64,000 bases of DNA from NCBI GenBank assembly GCA_003216535.1, contig QCIS01000006.1:1-64000 (forward strand). Direction: 5' to 3'. Both the position numbers and the translations under genes were made by a program. Below the pieces are notes generated by a model. The model ran no database searches and was not told the DNA's origin. It was given only the letters and a program-made list of their open reading frames with translations. Below, one piece after another: positions 26,707 through 36,153 of the stretch. This stretch comes from Prochlorococcus sp. AG-402-N08 (GTDB lineage: Bacteria; Cyanobacteriota; Cyanobacteriia; PCC-6307; Cyanobiaceae). Within the stretch, counting starts at the first letter, position 1; every line of letters starts with the position of its first letter.

Positions 26707-28692
26707 ATGCAATCAAGTACAAATTCAACTTTAAATAGATCTACTAATGATTCATCTAGATCTAAAAGTAATACGCCAGCTCTAAGAGTAATACCTCTTG
26801 GAGGACTTCATGAAATAGGCAAAAACACTTGTGTTTTTGAATATGGTGATGAATTGATGCTTGTTGATGCTGGCCTAGCTTTCCCATCTGATGGTATGCA
26901 TGGCGTAAACGTTGTTATGCCAGATACAACTTTTTTAAGAGAAAATCAAAGAAGAATAAAAGGAATGATTGTCACGCACGGTCATGAAGATCATATTGGA
27001 GGTATTTCTCATCATCTAAAGCATTTTAATATTCCTATTATTTATGGCCCAAGACTAGCAATGTCAATGCTTAGAGGAAAAATGGAGGAAGCAGGGGTAT
27101 CTGATAGAACTACTATACAGACAGTAAATCCAAGAGATGTTGTAAAAGTTGGACAACATTTTTCTGTTGAATTTATTCGAAATACCCATTCTATTTGCGA
27201 TAGTTTTTCTTTAGCAGTAACAACTCCTGTTGGCACAATTATTTTTACGGGAGATTTTAAGTTTGATCATATGCCAGTAGATGGAGAGCAATTTGATATT
27301 GAAAGAATGGTGCATTATGGAGAGAAGGGCGTTTTATGCATGTTCAGTGACTCTACAAATGCCGAAGTTCCTGGTTTTTGTCCTTCTGAGAAGACTATCT
27401 ATCCCTCTTTAGAAAAACATATTGCGGAGGCAAAGGAACGAGTTATCCTTACCACTTTTGCTAGTTCTGTTCATAGAGTGACAATGATTTTAGAGTTGGC
27501 CATGAAACATGGAAGAAAGGTCGGTTTGTTAGGTAGATCGATGATAAATGTTATTGCTAAGGCGAGAGATATCGGTTATATGAAATGTCCAGATGATTTG
27601 TTTGTTCCTATAAAACAAATTAGAGATTTGCCAGATAGAGAGACCTTATTATTAATGACTGGAAGTCAAGGAGAACCCCTAGCAGCGTTAAGCAGAATAT
27701 CTCGTGGTGAACATCAGCATGTTCGTCTTAAGACTACTGATACTGTGATATTTTCAGCCAGTCCAATTCCTGGTAATACTATTTCTGTTGTTAATACAAT
27801 AGATAGATTAATGAAACTCGGAGCAAAGGTTGTTTATGGAAAGGGTGAGAATATTCATGTTTCTGGTCATGGTTTTCAGGAAGATCAAAAGTTAATGTTG
27901 GCTCTCGCCAAACCTAAGTTTTTTGTTCCTGTTCATGGAGAACATAGAATGCTTGTTTGTCATGGTAAGAGTGCACAAACCATGGGGGTCCCAAAGGACA
28001 ATATTTTAATTATTGAAAATGGAGATGTAGTTGAGTTAACTCCTAATTCTATTCAAAAAGGTGATCCTGTAAAAGCTGGTGTTGAACTGCTTGATAATTC
28101 ACGAAATGGGATAGTAGATGCTCGAGTATTAAAGGAAAGACAGCAATTAGCTGGGGATGGTGTAGTAACTGTTTTAGCTCCTATTAGTACAGATGGGAAG
28201 ATGGTTGCGCCTCCCAGAGTTAATTTAAGAGGAGTTATTACTACTGCAGAGCCAAGAAAAATGTCTATGTGGACAGAAAGAGAAATAAGCTGGGTCTTAG
28301 AAAATAGATGGAAACAATTATCCAGACAAACTGGGCCGAATAATTTTGAAGTAGATTGGATTGGTGTTCAAAGAGAAATTGAAAATGGTTTATCGAGAAG
28401 AATGAGAAGAGAATTACAAGTTGAACCACTTATTTTGTGTTTAGTTCAACCTGCTCCAAGTGGAACTCGTGCTTATATTCCAAAGATTACCGAAGAGCAA
28501 AATTTTTCAAATAGAAATAGAAATCATAATAATTTCCAAAATAAATCAAATAATAATCATTCGAATAGTTCAAAAAATCCTCAAAATATCCAAAAAAGTT
28601 CAAAAGTTGCACAGAATCCATCAGCTGAGACTGCTATAGAAGATTCATTTGAAGGTAGAACAAGGAGAAGAAGATCTGCTGTCACATCTTAA
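26707..28692 (+). CDS. rnj: Ribonuclease J
   Basis: RNase J is a metallo-beta-lactamase/beta-CASP nuclease with 5'-exonuclease and endonuclease activity in mRNA decay and rRNA maturation. The metal site is HGHEDH at 91-96, with later GDFKFDH, SDSTNAE and the C-terminal histidine block FVPVHGEHRML. The core ends near residue 590. An unusual 65-70 residue Asn/Ser-rich tail follows (repeated NRNRNHNN, NNNHSNSS) and finishes in TRRRRSAV. Such a tail is likely disordered and may bind RNA or partners. Its stop codon shares the palindrome TTAA with the convergent tilS stop. Confidence 0.94.
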   Translation: MQSSTNSTLNRSTNDSSRSKSNTPALRVIPLGGLHEIGKNTCVFEYGDELMLVDAGLAFPSDGMHGVNVVMPDTTFLRENQRRIKGMIVTHGHEDHIGGISHHLKHFNIPIIYGPRLAMSMLRGKMEEAGVSDRTTIQTVNPRDVVKVGQHFSVEFIRNTHSICDSFSLAVTTPVGTIIFTGDFKFDHMPVDGEQFDIERMVHYGEKGVLCMFSDSTNAEVPGFCPSEKTIYPSLEKHIAEAKERVILTTFASSVHRVTMILELAMKHGRKVGLLGRSMINVIAKARDIGYMKCPDDLFVPIKQIRDLPDRETLLLMTGSQGEPLAALSRISRGEHQHVRLKTTDTVIFSASPIPGNTISVVNTIDRLMKLGAKVVYGKGENIHVSGHGFQEDQKLMLALAKPKFFVPVHGEHRMLVCHGKSAQTMGVPKDNILIIENGDVVELTPNSIQKGDPVKAGVELLDNSRNGIVDARVLKERQQLAGDGVVTVLAPISTDGKMVAPPRVNLRGVITTAEPRKMSMWTEREISWVLENRWKQLSRQTGPNNFEVDWIGVQREIENGLSRRMRRELQVEPLILCLVQPAPSGTRAYIPKITEEQNFSNRNRNHNNFQNKSNNNHSNSSKNPQNIQKSSKVAQNPSAETAIEDSFEGRTRRRRSAVTS

Positions 28693-29699
28693 CTTTTTTC
28701 AAAATTTATATAGTTTTTATTCCAAACAATTTTTAAAAACTTTTGCAAGTTAATTTGACCTTTATTTTTTTCATGAATTGAAGTTGCTAATCTTGTAAGA
28801 TTTTTGGAACTATATTGCTTTGCAGATATTTCTTTTAGAAATTTATTTAAGATTGTGCATCTTGCTTCAATACACATACTATTTAAGAGATTCCTATTAA
28901 TACCTTTTACGTCTTTACAATATAGGTATGCTAGTTCACTAAGATCATTACGTTCATTATTGTAGTTACTCATTTTTTGGGAAAAATTATTTATCCTTTC
29001 AGAACAACCAGGATAGATAACCTCTAAGGTTGGAATAATTTTTTTTCTTACTAAATTTCTTTTTAATTTAAGATCTGAATTTGTAGGATCTTCCCATACA
29101 GGGATTTTCATATCATTACAAAATTGTTTTGTATCTTCTCTACTGAAAATTAATATTGGCCTTATTAAAAAAATTTTATTTTCTAGTAATCTTTTTCTCT
29201 CAATATTACTCAGACCGGCAAAATTGCTCCCTCTAGATAAATTGAGGATAAATGTTTCTGCGTTATCACTACTCGTGTGACCAGTTAATAAATAAATATT
29301 ATGTTTTTGCTGGTTCTTATTTAATAAAGTTTTGGCTCTCTCACATAATTTTTTATATCTCCATTCTCTTGCTTTTTCTTCTGAAGAAATATTTTCTTTA
29401 TTTGCTTGATCAAAATAGAATGAAATATTTTTACCTTCGCAATAACTTTTTAATTCAAGAGCATATATTGAGGATTTTTCATGCCACTGATGATCACCAT
29501 GCCAAACACTAATAGACCAATTATAAAGTTTTTTGAGGTCATTAATTAGGGTTAATAAGGCCATCGAGTCTTGTCCTCCGGAAACACTTATTAAAATATT
29601 TGATCCTTGAGGAATTAATATTTTTTTGGTAAGAATCTCCTTATGAAGCTGATGATGCCATGATGACCAATTTTTCTGAGTTAATTTTTTATCAGACAT
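28689..29699 (-). CDS. tilS: tRNA(Ile)-lysidine synthase
   Basis: TilS converts C34 of tRNA-Ile(CAU) to lysidine, so that the tRNA reads AUA; this matters in an AT-rich genome. The N-type PP-loop ATPase motif SGGQDS is at 40-45, with WHGDHQWH, the TGHTSSDNAETFILNLSRGS block near 141-160 and IRPILIFSREDTKQFC. The chain is 336 residues, of the short form without the full C-terminal domain of the E. coli enzyme. The C-terminal stop overlaps the RNase J stop by 4 bases; the gene is divergent from ycf23. Confidence 0.95.
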   Translation of the reverse strand: MSDKKLTQKNWSSWHHQLHKEILTKKILIPQGSNILISVSGGQDSMALLTLINDLKKLYNWSISVWHGDHQWHEKSSIYALELKSYCEGKNISFYFDQANKENISSEEKAREWRYKKLCERAKTLLNKNQQKHNIYLLTGHTSSDNAETFILNLSRGSNFAGLSNIERKRLLENKIFLIRPILIFSREDTKQFCNDMKIPVWEDPTNSDLKLKRNLVRKKIIPTLEVIYPGCSERINNFSQKMSNYNNERNDLSELAYLYCKDVKGINRNLLNSMCIEARCTILNKFLKEISAKQYSSKNLTRLATSIHEKNKGQINLQKFLKIVWNKNYINFEKS

Positions 29700-29784
29700 T
29701 TTGTGTTGCTCAGATAATATTTTTTAAAAAATGCACTGTTTTACTAAAACAATGTCACAATCGGGTAATAAATTCATTAAGTAA

Positions 29785-30561
29785 ATGAGTCTGATTAATC
29801 TTTTGCCACAAAAAATTAAAGAAGAGTTAAAAAGCAAATCTTTACTCAAAGTTATTTCAGGATTGAACAATTTCGATGTTCAATCTGTGAAAATAATTGT
29901 TGAGGCTGCTTCATTAGGAGGTGCAGATCTTGTCGATATTGCTTGTAAACCTGAACTCGTTGATTTAGTACTTAAGAATTCAACACTACCCGTGTGTGTT
30001 AGTTCAGTAGTGCCTAGATCTTTTCAAGAATCTGTAAAAGCAGGAGCATCATTAATTGAGATTGGAAATTACGATACTTTTTATGAAAGAGGCATTAATT
30101 TTTCAGATGAAAAAGTTTTAAACATTACAAAAGAGACAAGGGATTTATTTCCTAATTTTCCTTTATCAGTAACTGTTCCTCATACTATGCCAATTGATAA
30201 ACAAGTTGATCTTGCTGTAAAGCTAGTGGAAGAAGGTGTTGATATTATTCAAACAGAAGGTGGCACCAGCTCTACTCCTTACTCTCCAGGGATTCAAGGC
30301 TTTTTTGAAAAATCAGTACCAACTCTTGCAGCTACCTATGCTATTCATCAAGAATTTAAGAAACACTCTCTGAACATACCAATCATGAGTGCCTCTGGAT
30401 TAAGCCAAGTAACTTGTCCACTAGCAATATCCTCTGGAGCCTCAGCAGTTGGCGTCGGATCTGCAGTTAATAAATTAGATGATTTAATATCAATGATTGC
30501 GGTTGTTAGGGGCTTAAAAGAATCTTTGAAAAATTCAATAATTGGAGAAAAAATTTCTTAG
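29785..30561 (+). CDS. ycf23: Ycf23 / DUF561 TIM-barrel protein
   Basis: A member of the Ycf23 family, conserved in cyanobacteria and red-algal plastids and of unknown function. It reads as a TIM barrel: repeated strand-loop patterns such as GGADLVDIACKPELV, LPVCVSSVVP, AGASLIEIGNYD, EEGVDIIQTEGG and a phosphate-binding-type end SSGASAVGVGSAVN. There are no membrane segments. Its length (258) fits. It lies 26 bases upstream of uvrB on the same strand and may be co-transcribed, although no functional tie is known. Confidence 0.85.
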   Translation: MSLINLLPQKIKEELKSKSLLKVISGLNNFDVQSVKIIVEAASLGGADLVDIACKPELVDLVLKNSTLPVCVSSVVPRSFQESVKAGASLIEIGNYDTFYERGINFSDEKVLNITKETRDLFPNFPLSVTVPHTMPIDKQVDLAVKLVEEGVDIIQTEGGTSSTPYSPGIQGFFEKSVPTLAATYAIHQEFKKHSLNIPIMSASGLSQVTCPLAISSGASAVGVGSAVNKLDDLISMIAVVRGLKESLKNSIIGEKIS

Positions 30562-30590
30562 TATAGCGATATCCTTCAGCTACTAGCTTG

Positions 30591-32630
30591 ATGAATAACT
30601 ATAAGCTTCAAGCTCCTTACGAACCAAATGGAGATCAACCAGAAGCTATTAAAAAATTAGTTAAAGGTGTTAATACTGGTAAAGAGTTTCAGACTCTTTT
30701 AGGAGCTACTGGAACTGGTAAAACATTTACCATTGCTAATGTAATTCAACAAACAGGAAGACCAGCTCTTGTTTTAGCTCATAACAAAACGTTAGCTGCA
30801 CAACTTTGTAATGAATTAAGGGAGTTTTTTCCAAAAAATGCTGTTGAGTACTTCATTTCTTACTACGATTATTATCAACCAGAAGCCTATGTCCCTGTAA
30901 GTGACACTTACATAGCTAAAACTGCTTCAATTAATGAAGAAATAGATATGCTTAGGCATTCTGCAACACGCTCATTATTTGAGAGAAAAGATGTAATTGT
31001 TGTAGCCTCAATAAGTTGTATTTATGGTCTTGGTATACCGAGTGAGTATTTAAAAGCTGCAGTTAAATTTGAAGTTGGAAAATCAATAAATCTACGTTCT
31101 TCTTTGAGGTCTCTCGTTGAAAATCAATATACTAGAAATGATATTGAAATTACTAGAGGTAGATTCAGAATTAAAGGTGATGTTTTAGAAATCGGTCCAG
31201 CCTATGAAGATAGATTAATAAGAATCGAATTATTTGGTGATGAAGTTGAGGCTATAAGATATGTTGACCCTACTACAGGAGAAATACTTGAAAGTTTGGA
31301 ACAAGTTAGCGTTTACCCAGCGAAGCATTTTGTGACTCCAAAAGAAAGACTTGATAGCGCAATAAGTGCAATTAGAAGTGAATTGAAAACTCAACTCGAT
31401 AAATTTACATACGAGGGAAAATTATTAGAGGCTCAACGTCTAGAACAACGCACAAAATATGATTTAGAAATGCTTAAAGAGGTTGGTTATTGTAATGGAG
31501 TTGAGAATTATGCTCGTCATTTATCAGGCAGGGAGGAAGGTTCACCACCAGAATGCTTAATAGATTACTTTCCCAAAGATTGGTTGTTGGTAGTTGATGA
31601 GAGTCATGTAACATGTCCTCAACTTCATGCGATGTACAACGGTGATCAATCTAGAAAAAAAGTTTTAATAGATCATGGTTTTAGATTGCCAAGTGCTGCA
31701 GATAATAGACCTTTAAAATGTGAAGAGTTTTGGGAAAAATCAAAACAGACATTATTTATAAGTGCAACTCCCGGTCAATGGGAATTAGATCAATGTGATG
31801 GTGAATTTATTGAGCAAGTTATAAGACCAACTGGGGTATTAGACCCTGTAATTGATGTAAGACCTAGTGAGGGCCAAATAGAAGATCTTTTATCTGAAAT
31901 TAGAATTAGAGCTGAAAAGAATCAAAGAGTACTAGTGACAACACTTACTAAGAGAATGGCTGAAGATCTAACTGATTTTTTATCTGAAAATAAAGTGAGA
32001 GTTAGATATTTGCATTCCGAAATCCATTCAATAGAAAGAATTGAAATTATTCAAGACCTTAGAATGGGCGAATATGATGTTTTGGTAGGAGTTAATTTAT
32101 TAAGAGAGGGATTAGATCTTCCTGAAGTATCGTTAGTCGCCATTTTAGATGCTGATAAAGAAGGTTTTCTGAGGGCAGAAAGGTCATTGATTCAAACAAT
32201 AGGAAGAGCTGCAAGACATGTTGAAGGTGTTGCCTTGCTTTATGCAGATAACTTCACAGATTCAATGAAAAGAGCAATATCTGAAACTGAAAGAAGAAGA
32301 ATTATTCAAAAAAAATATAACCAGATCAATGGTATTATTCCAAAACCTGCAGGTAAAAAAATAGAAAATTCAATATTATCTTTTCTAGAACTTTCCAGAA
32401 AATTAGATGCTGGCGTTTTATCTAAAGATTTAATAAATATAGTGAATAATAAAACTGACTCAATTCTTAATTCCAGCGATAATCAATGTTTGCTCGAAGA
32501 ATTGCCTGACTTAATAGAAAAGTTAGAAATTAAAATGAAAGATGCTGCAAAAGAGTTAAATTTTGAAGAAGCAGCAAATTTGAGGGATAGAATCAAAAAA
32601 TTAAGACAAAAATTGGCAAGAAATAACTAA
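30591..32630 (+). CDS. uvrB: Excinuclease ABC subunit B
   Basis: UvrB is the damage-verifying ATPase of nucleotide excision repair. Walker A GATGTGKT is near residues 38-45, the DNA-probing beta-hairpin [10 protein letters not shown] follows at about 95-104, helicase motifs include [22 protein letters not shown]-type motif ([10 protein letters not shown]) and QTIGRAARH, and the C-terminal UvrC-interacting UVR domain is present ([17 protein letters not shown]). The start is placed at ATG 30591; a TTG one codon earlier is possible. It faces the convergent lysC, 7 bases away. Confidence 0.97.
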   Translation: MNNYKLQAPYEPNGDQPEAIKKLVKGVNTGKEFQTLLGATGTGKTFTIANVIQQTGRPALVLAHNKTLAAQLCNELREFFPKNAVEYFISYYDYYQPEAYVPVSDTYIAKTASINEEIDMLRHSATRSLFERKDVIVVASISCIYGLGIPSEYLKAAVKFEVGKSINLRSSLRSLVENQYTRNDIEITRGRFRIKGDVLEIGPAYEDRLIRIELFGDEVEAIRYVDPTTGEILESLEQVSVYPAKHFVTPKERLDSAISAIRSELKTQLDKFTYEGKLLEAQRLEQRTKYDLEMLKEVGYCNGVENYARHLSGREEGSPPECLIDYFPKDWLLVVDESHVTCPQLHAMYNGDQSRKKVLIDHGFRLPSAADNRPLKCEEFWEKSKQTLFISATPGQWELDQCDGEFIEQVIRPTGVLDPVIDVRPSEGQIEDLLSEIRIRAEKNQRVLVTTLTKRMAEDLTDFLSENKVRVRYLHSEIHSIERIEIIQDLRMGEYDVLVGVNLLREGLDLPEVSLVAILDADKEGFLRAERSLIQTIGRAARHVEGVALLYADNFTDSMKRAISETERRRIIQKKYNQINGIIPKPAGKKIENSILSFLELSRKLDAGVLSKDLINIVNNKTDSILNSSDNQCLLEELPDLIEKLEIKMKDAAKELNFEEAANLRDRIKKLRQKLARNN

Positions 32631-32637
32631 AATTACT

Positions 32638-34398
32638 TTATTTTTCTAATTCGAAATGATTATGAATCGCACTAACTGCTTTGTCACAATCTTTTTCTAA
32701 GACAATACATGAAGTCCTAATTTCACTAGTGGCAATCATTTCAATATTGATATTTTGGTCAGCCAGTGCTCTAAATATTTTTCCAGCCGTTCCAACCTTA
32801 AATGCCATTCCCGCTCCTACAGTGCTTACTTTGGCTATCGAAGGGCCATCTTCAATATATGAGCCGGGTAATTTATTTGTTAAGGACTCAAAAACTAAGT
32901 TAGCTTTTTCTCTATCTTGCTTATTCATTGTAAGACTAATATCCTTAGTTTTTAAAGAGGAAATTCTTTCAGACTGGACGATCGTATCGAAAAGTAAATT
33001 ATTTTCAGCTAATGCTAAACATATCGATGCTGCTACACCTGGACGATCAGGCAGTTTTCGAAAACTTACTTGAACTTGGTTTTTATCTAATGCAATTCCT
33101 CTTACCTCAGGTTGATCTTGTTTCGCGTTGATTGGATTAACAAATATTTGTGTATCGGATAACTTAAATTTCTCAGCAACAAATCTAATAGCTTTTGGAA
33201 TATTGTTAATTTCAATTACGCAGCTGACTTTAATTTCACTAGTAGCTATTAACCTGACATTTATATTCGCTTGAGATAAAGTATCAAATAAATCAGCTGA
33301 AACACTTGGTCTACCCATAATACCTGCTCCTTGAATACTCAATTTAGTCATGTTTGTTTTTAGATTGTATTCACCTCCTAATTGACTAGTTATAAGTTCG
33401 CATTGTTCTGCAGTTTTTTTAACTTCTAATTCACTAACAGTAAATGTAATATCGTTATTATTTCCATCATTTGTCGCTTGTATGATTAAATCTACATTAA
33501 TACTTGCTTCTGATAGTTTTTCAAATATTTGTGCAGCAATCCCAGGCCTATCAGGAATATTTGAGAGACTGAATACTGCTTGTTTTTCTAATACTTCAAG
33601 ACTATTGACTGTTTTTGTTAATTCTAAGCTTCCTCTTTTTAGCGGGAGAGGTTGGATTTGACTTTCTAGGAGAGTCCCACTTGAGTCACTTTGGCTTGAT
33701 TTGACGCACAATTTAATTCCATAATTGCGAGCAATTTCTACTGCTCTTGGATGCAGAACTGAAGCTCCTACGCTAGCAAGTTCAAGCATTTCCTCACAGC
33801 TAATTTCATCTAAGAGTTTTGCATTAGGAACAATTCTTGGATCAGTAGTAAGAACTCCTGGTACGTCTGTATAAATTTCGCAAGTTTCAGCTCCTAAAGC
33901 AGTTGATAAAGCTACTGCGGATGTATCAGAGCCACCTCTACCCAAAGTTGTAATTTCCATTGATCCCGTATGGCTTAATGTTGTTCCTTGAAATCCAGCT
34001 ACAACAACTACAAAACCCTGATTTATATAATTTAGAATTCTTTCTGTTTTAATATCTAGAATTCTCGCTTTCCCGTGTATTGATTCAGTAATAATTCCAA
34101 CCTGACTACCGGTCATTGAAATTGCAGGTATTCCGTATTCGTTTAATGCCATTGAAAGAAGAGCTATGGTTACTTGCTCTCCAGTTGAGAGAAGCATATC
34201 TAATTCTCTTCGATTAGGATTTTTACTAATTGATTCAGCTAAACAATTTAAATCATCTGTAGTTTGCCCCATTGCTGAAACAACTACGACAATTTCATTT
34301 CCTGCTTCTTTACTTTGACAAATGCTACTTGCAATATTTTGAATTTTTTTAATATCACCGACGGAAGTACCGCCAAATTTTTTTACTAGTAAAGCCAT
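32638..34398 (-). CDS. lysC: Aspartate kinase with four ACT domains
   Basis: Aspartate kinase phosphorylates aspartate, the first step to lysine, threonine and methionine. The kinase domain starts with VKKFGGTSVG (residues 5-14) and contains SMTGSQVGI, FQGTT and TTLGRGGSDTSA. After residue about 265 come two tandem pairs of ACT domains (visible as repeats of SLEVLEKQAVFSLSNIPDRPGIAA, LSIQGAGIMGRPSVSA, VSFRKLPDRPGVAA and VSTVGAGMAFK), the four-ACT architecture known for cyanobacterial enzymes and linked to lysine/threonine feedback control. At 586 residues it is correspondingly long. It is 39 bases downstream of holA. Confidence 0.95.
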   Translation of the reverse strand: MALLVKKFGGTSVGDIKKIQNIASSICQSKEAGNEIVVVVSAMGQTTDDLNCLAESISKNPNRRELDMLLSTGEQVTIALLSMALNEYGIPAISMTGSQVGIITESIHGKARILDIKTERILNYINQGFVVVVAGFQGTTLSHTGSMEITTLGRGGSDTSAVALSTALGAETCEIYTDVPGVLTTDPRIVPNAKLLDEISCEEMLELASVGASVLHPRAVEIARNYGIKLCVKSSQSDSSGTLLESQIQPLPLKRGSLELTKTVNSLEVLEKQAVFSLSNIPDRPGIAAQIFEKLSEASINVDLIIQATNDGNNNDITFTVSELEVKKTAEQCELITSQLGGEYNLKTNMTKLSIQGAGIMGRPSVSADLFDTLSQANINVRLIATSEIKVSCVIEINNIPKAIRFVAEKFKLSDTQIFVNPINAKQDQPEVRGIALDKNQVQVSFRKLPDRPGVAASICLALAENNLLFDTIVQSERISSLKTKDISLTMNKQDREKANLVFESLTNKLPGSYIEDGPSIAKVSTVGAGMAFKVGTAGKIFRALADQNINIEMIATSEIRTSCIVLEKDCDKAVSAIHNHFELEK

Positions 34399-34437
34399 AT
34401 TTAAATCATAATGAAAATTCTTAAACTTATAATTTGG

Positions 34438-35439
34438 TTAACTTAAATTAATTAAATTCTCGGTAAAAACATTTATAGGATTATTACCTTGTTTAAGTAA
34501 TGATTCAATATCTAATAAGTTACTCATTAAATTAATTAAATATTTTTGCGATACATTTTTTACTTTTCTTCGAATAAAATAAATTCTTTTTGGATTAGAA
34601 ATGCCTGCAAGATTACAAATCTTTTCTGCATTATCGTTTCCTGAATTAACTGCTAACTTTATGATGGTATGAATTCTTATTTGACTTATTAAACCTGCAT
34701 TTAGTCTTAAAGCAGGTTCTCCTTTCTGTAAGGAATAATTTATTTCAATGAGGCTTTCATTAATATTTTTTTGTAAGAGAAGATCAATAATTTTGAAAAT
34801 GTTGGATTGATGATCACTAAATATTTTTTTTACATCAATACTTTTAAGAAAAAGTTGTGAATTCGAATCATTTGCTTCTTTAGAAAGGTATGTTTTTGCT
34901 TTGGCTAATTCATTTATAAGTTTAAAGCTATCATTCCCGACAGAATCAATAATTAATTCAGCTGCATTTTTATCAATTTTGATATTCATTTCATTTGCCG
35001 CATCTTCTAAAAATCTTTTTTGTCCATTAAAGTCCCAGATTTCTGGTAAAGTAAATGATTTTTCTTTTGCTAAATTATTTTTGATAAGTTTTTGTAAAAA
35101 TTTAGTACTCTTTAGTCTTGAATCTGGTTTTTTTGTATTTTGTAAAATCAAATAAGTATTTTGAGGTATATTGTCATGAATTTTTTCAAATTTAGTTCTT
35201 AGATCCTCATTTTTTGCAGTAAAAATTGGATTATTTTTCAATGTAACTATTCTGTATCCATCTCCAAAAGGAGGTGTAAGAACTTCATCAAAAGCTTTTT
35301 TTACTTGCTCATTATCATCTCCATTTAAATTAGTAACATTTATTTCTTTCCATTCTTTGGATACTTCCTTATCAATTAATTTTTGAATAAATTTATTTTG
35401 AGCATTCAGATCATTACCCCATAATATTTGTATTGGCAT
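34438..35439 (-). CDS. holA: DNA polymerase III delta subunit
   Basis: HolA is the clamp-loader wrench that opens the beta clamp. It belongs to the weakly conserved delta family: the start MPIQILWGNDLNAQ, the LTPPFGDGYRIVTLKN block, the YLILQNTKKPDSRLKSTKFLQK segment, and the C-terminal AAA+ lid and collar (SLQKGEPALRLNAGLISQIRI). Length 333 is normal for the family. It precedes lysC leftward and is divergent from cobH. It would act with DnaX, encoded at 19179 in this window. Confidence 0.88.
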   Translation of the reverse strand: MPIQILWGNDLNAQNKFIQKLIDKEVSKEWKEINVTNLNGDDNEQVKKAFDEVLTPPFGDGYRIVTLKNNPIFTAKNEDLRTKFEKIHDNIPQNTYLILQNTKKPDSRLKSTKFLQKLIKNNLAKEKSFTLPEIWDFNGQKRFLEDAANEMNIKIDKNAAELIIDSVGNDSFKLINELAKAKTYLSKEANDSNSQLFLKSIDVKKIFSDHQSNIFKIIDLLLQKNINESLIEINYSLQKGEPALRLNAGLISQIRIHTIIKLAVNSGNDNAEKICNLAGISNPKRIYFIRRKVKNVSQKYLINLMSNLLDIESLLKQGNNPINVFTENLINLS

Positions 35440-35497
35440 AATCGCTCAATAAAAATCATATATTAACTATGATTACTTCTAACACAAATAAAATTTA

Positions 35498-36121
35498 ATG
35501 GTAAAAGATCATCCAATTTTTTTGGAAAGCATCAGATTCATAAGATCTCGTTTAGGAGCCAATGATCTAAATTATTTGGAAAAAAAAGTTTTAGAGAGAT
35601 TAGTTCATACTTCAGGAGATTTTTCTATTCAAAATCTTATATATTTTAGTGAAGGTGCTTGCGAAAAGGGGCTTCAGGCACTTAAAAATGGAGCCCCAAT
35701 TTTAACTGATACTGATATGGCTGCAGCAGCTATAAAATCTATGGCAGAAAATACCACTAGGAATAAATTATTCACCGCTAGAATGTGGTTTGCAAAAAAT
35801 AATCATACAAAATTAACTAAAACTGCGTATGGTTTAAGTGAAGGCTGGAAGGAGTTATCTGTTAAAAATTATGGAATGAAATCACCTATTGTAGTAATTG
35901 GCAGTTCGCCTACGGCTTTAGCCTACTTAATTGATATTTTAGAGAATGCAAAAGATTTACCTAGTTTAATTATCGGGATGCCCGTTGGATTTATTGGAGT
36001 AGAGAAAAGCAAAAACAAACTGATTTCTACCGAGCTTCCTAGAATTGTTTTGAATTCAACAAGAGGAGGTGCTGCTATGGCAGCTGCTTCGGTTAACGCC
36101 CTGTTGAGGGAAACTATTTAA
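35498..36121 (+). CDS. cobH: Precorrin-8X methylmutase (CobH/CbiC)
   Basis: CobH moves the C11 methyl group to C12 to form hydrogenobyrinate (or its cobalt form) in corrin ring synthesis. The catalytic histidine is H37 in ERLVHTSGDFS, with NGAPILTDTDMAAA, GSSPTALAYL, GMPVGFIGVEKSK and the closing NSTRGGAAMAAASVNAL all matching. The length (207) is standard. It supports de novo cobamide synthesis in this organism. It stands alone between divergent holA and convergent mutS. Its stop codon lies in a 14-base palindrome. Confidence 0.96.
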   Translation: MVKDHPIFLESIRFIRSRLGANDLNYLEKKVLERLVHTSGDFSIQNLIYFSEGACEKGLQALKNGAPILTDTDMAAAAIKSMAENTTRNKLFTARMWFAKNNHTKLTKTAYGLSEGWKELSVKNYGMKSPIVVIGSSPTALAYLIDILENAKDLPSLIIGMPVGFIGVEKSKNKLISTELPRIVLNSTRGGAAMAAASVNALLRETI

Positions 36122-36126
36122 ATAGT
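36113..36126. repeat. 14-base perfect palindrome over the cobH stop
   Basis: ACTATTTAAATAGT is self-complementary and contains the TAA stop codon of cobH at 36119-36121. It can fold as a 5-bp stem with a TTAA loop. It sits between convergent cobH and mutS and could be a weak bidirectional transcript end, though it is all A/T-rich. Confidence 0.4.
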
Positions 36127-36153
36127 CTTTAATATTATAAAAATGTCCAAAAT

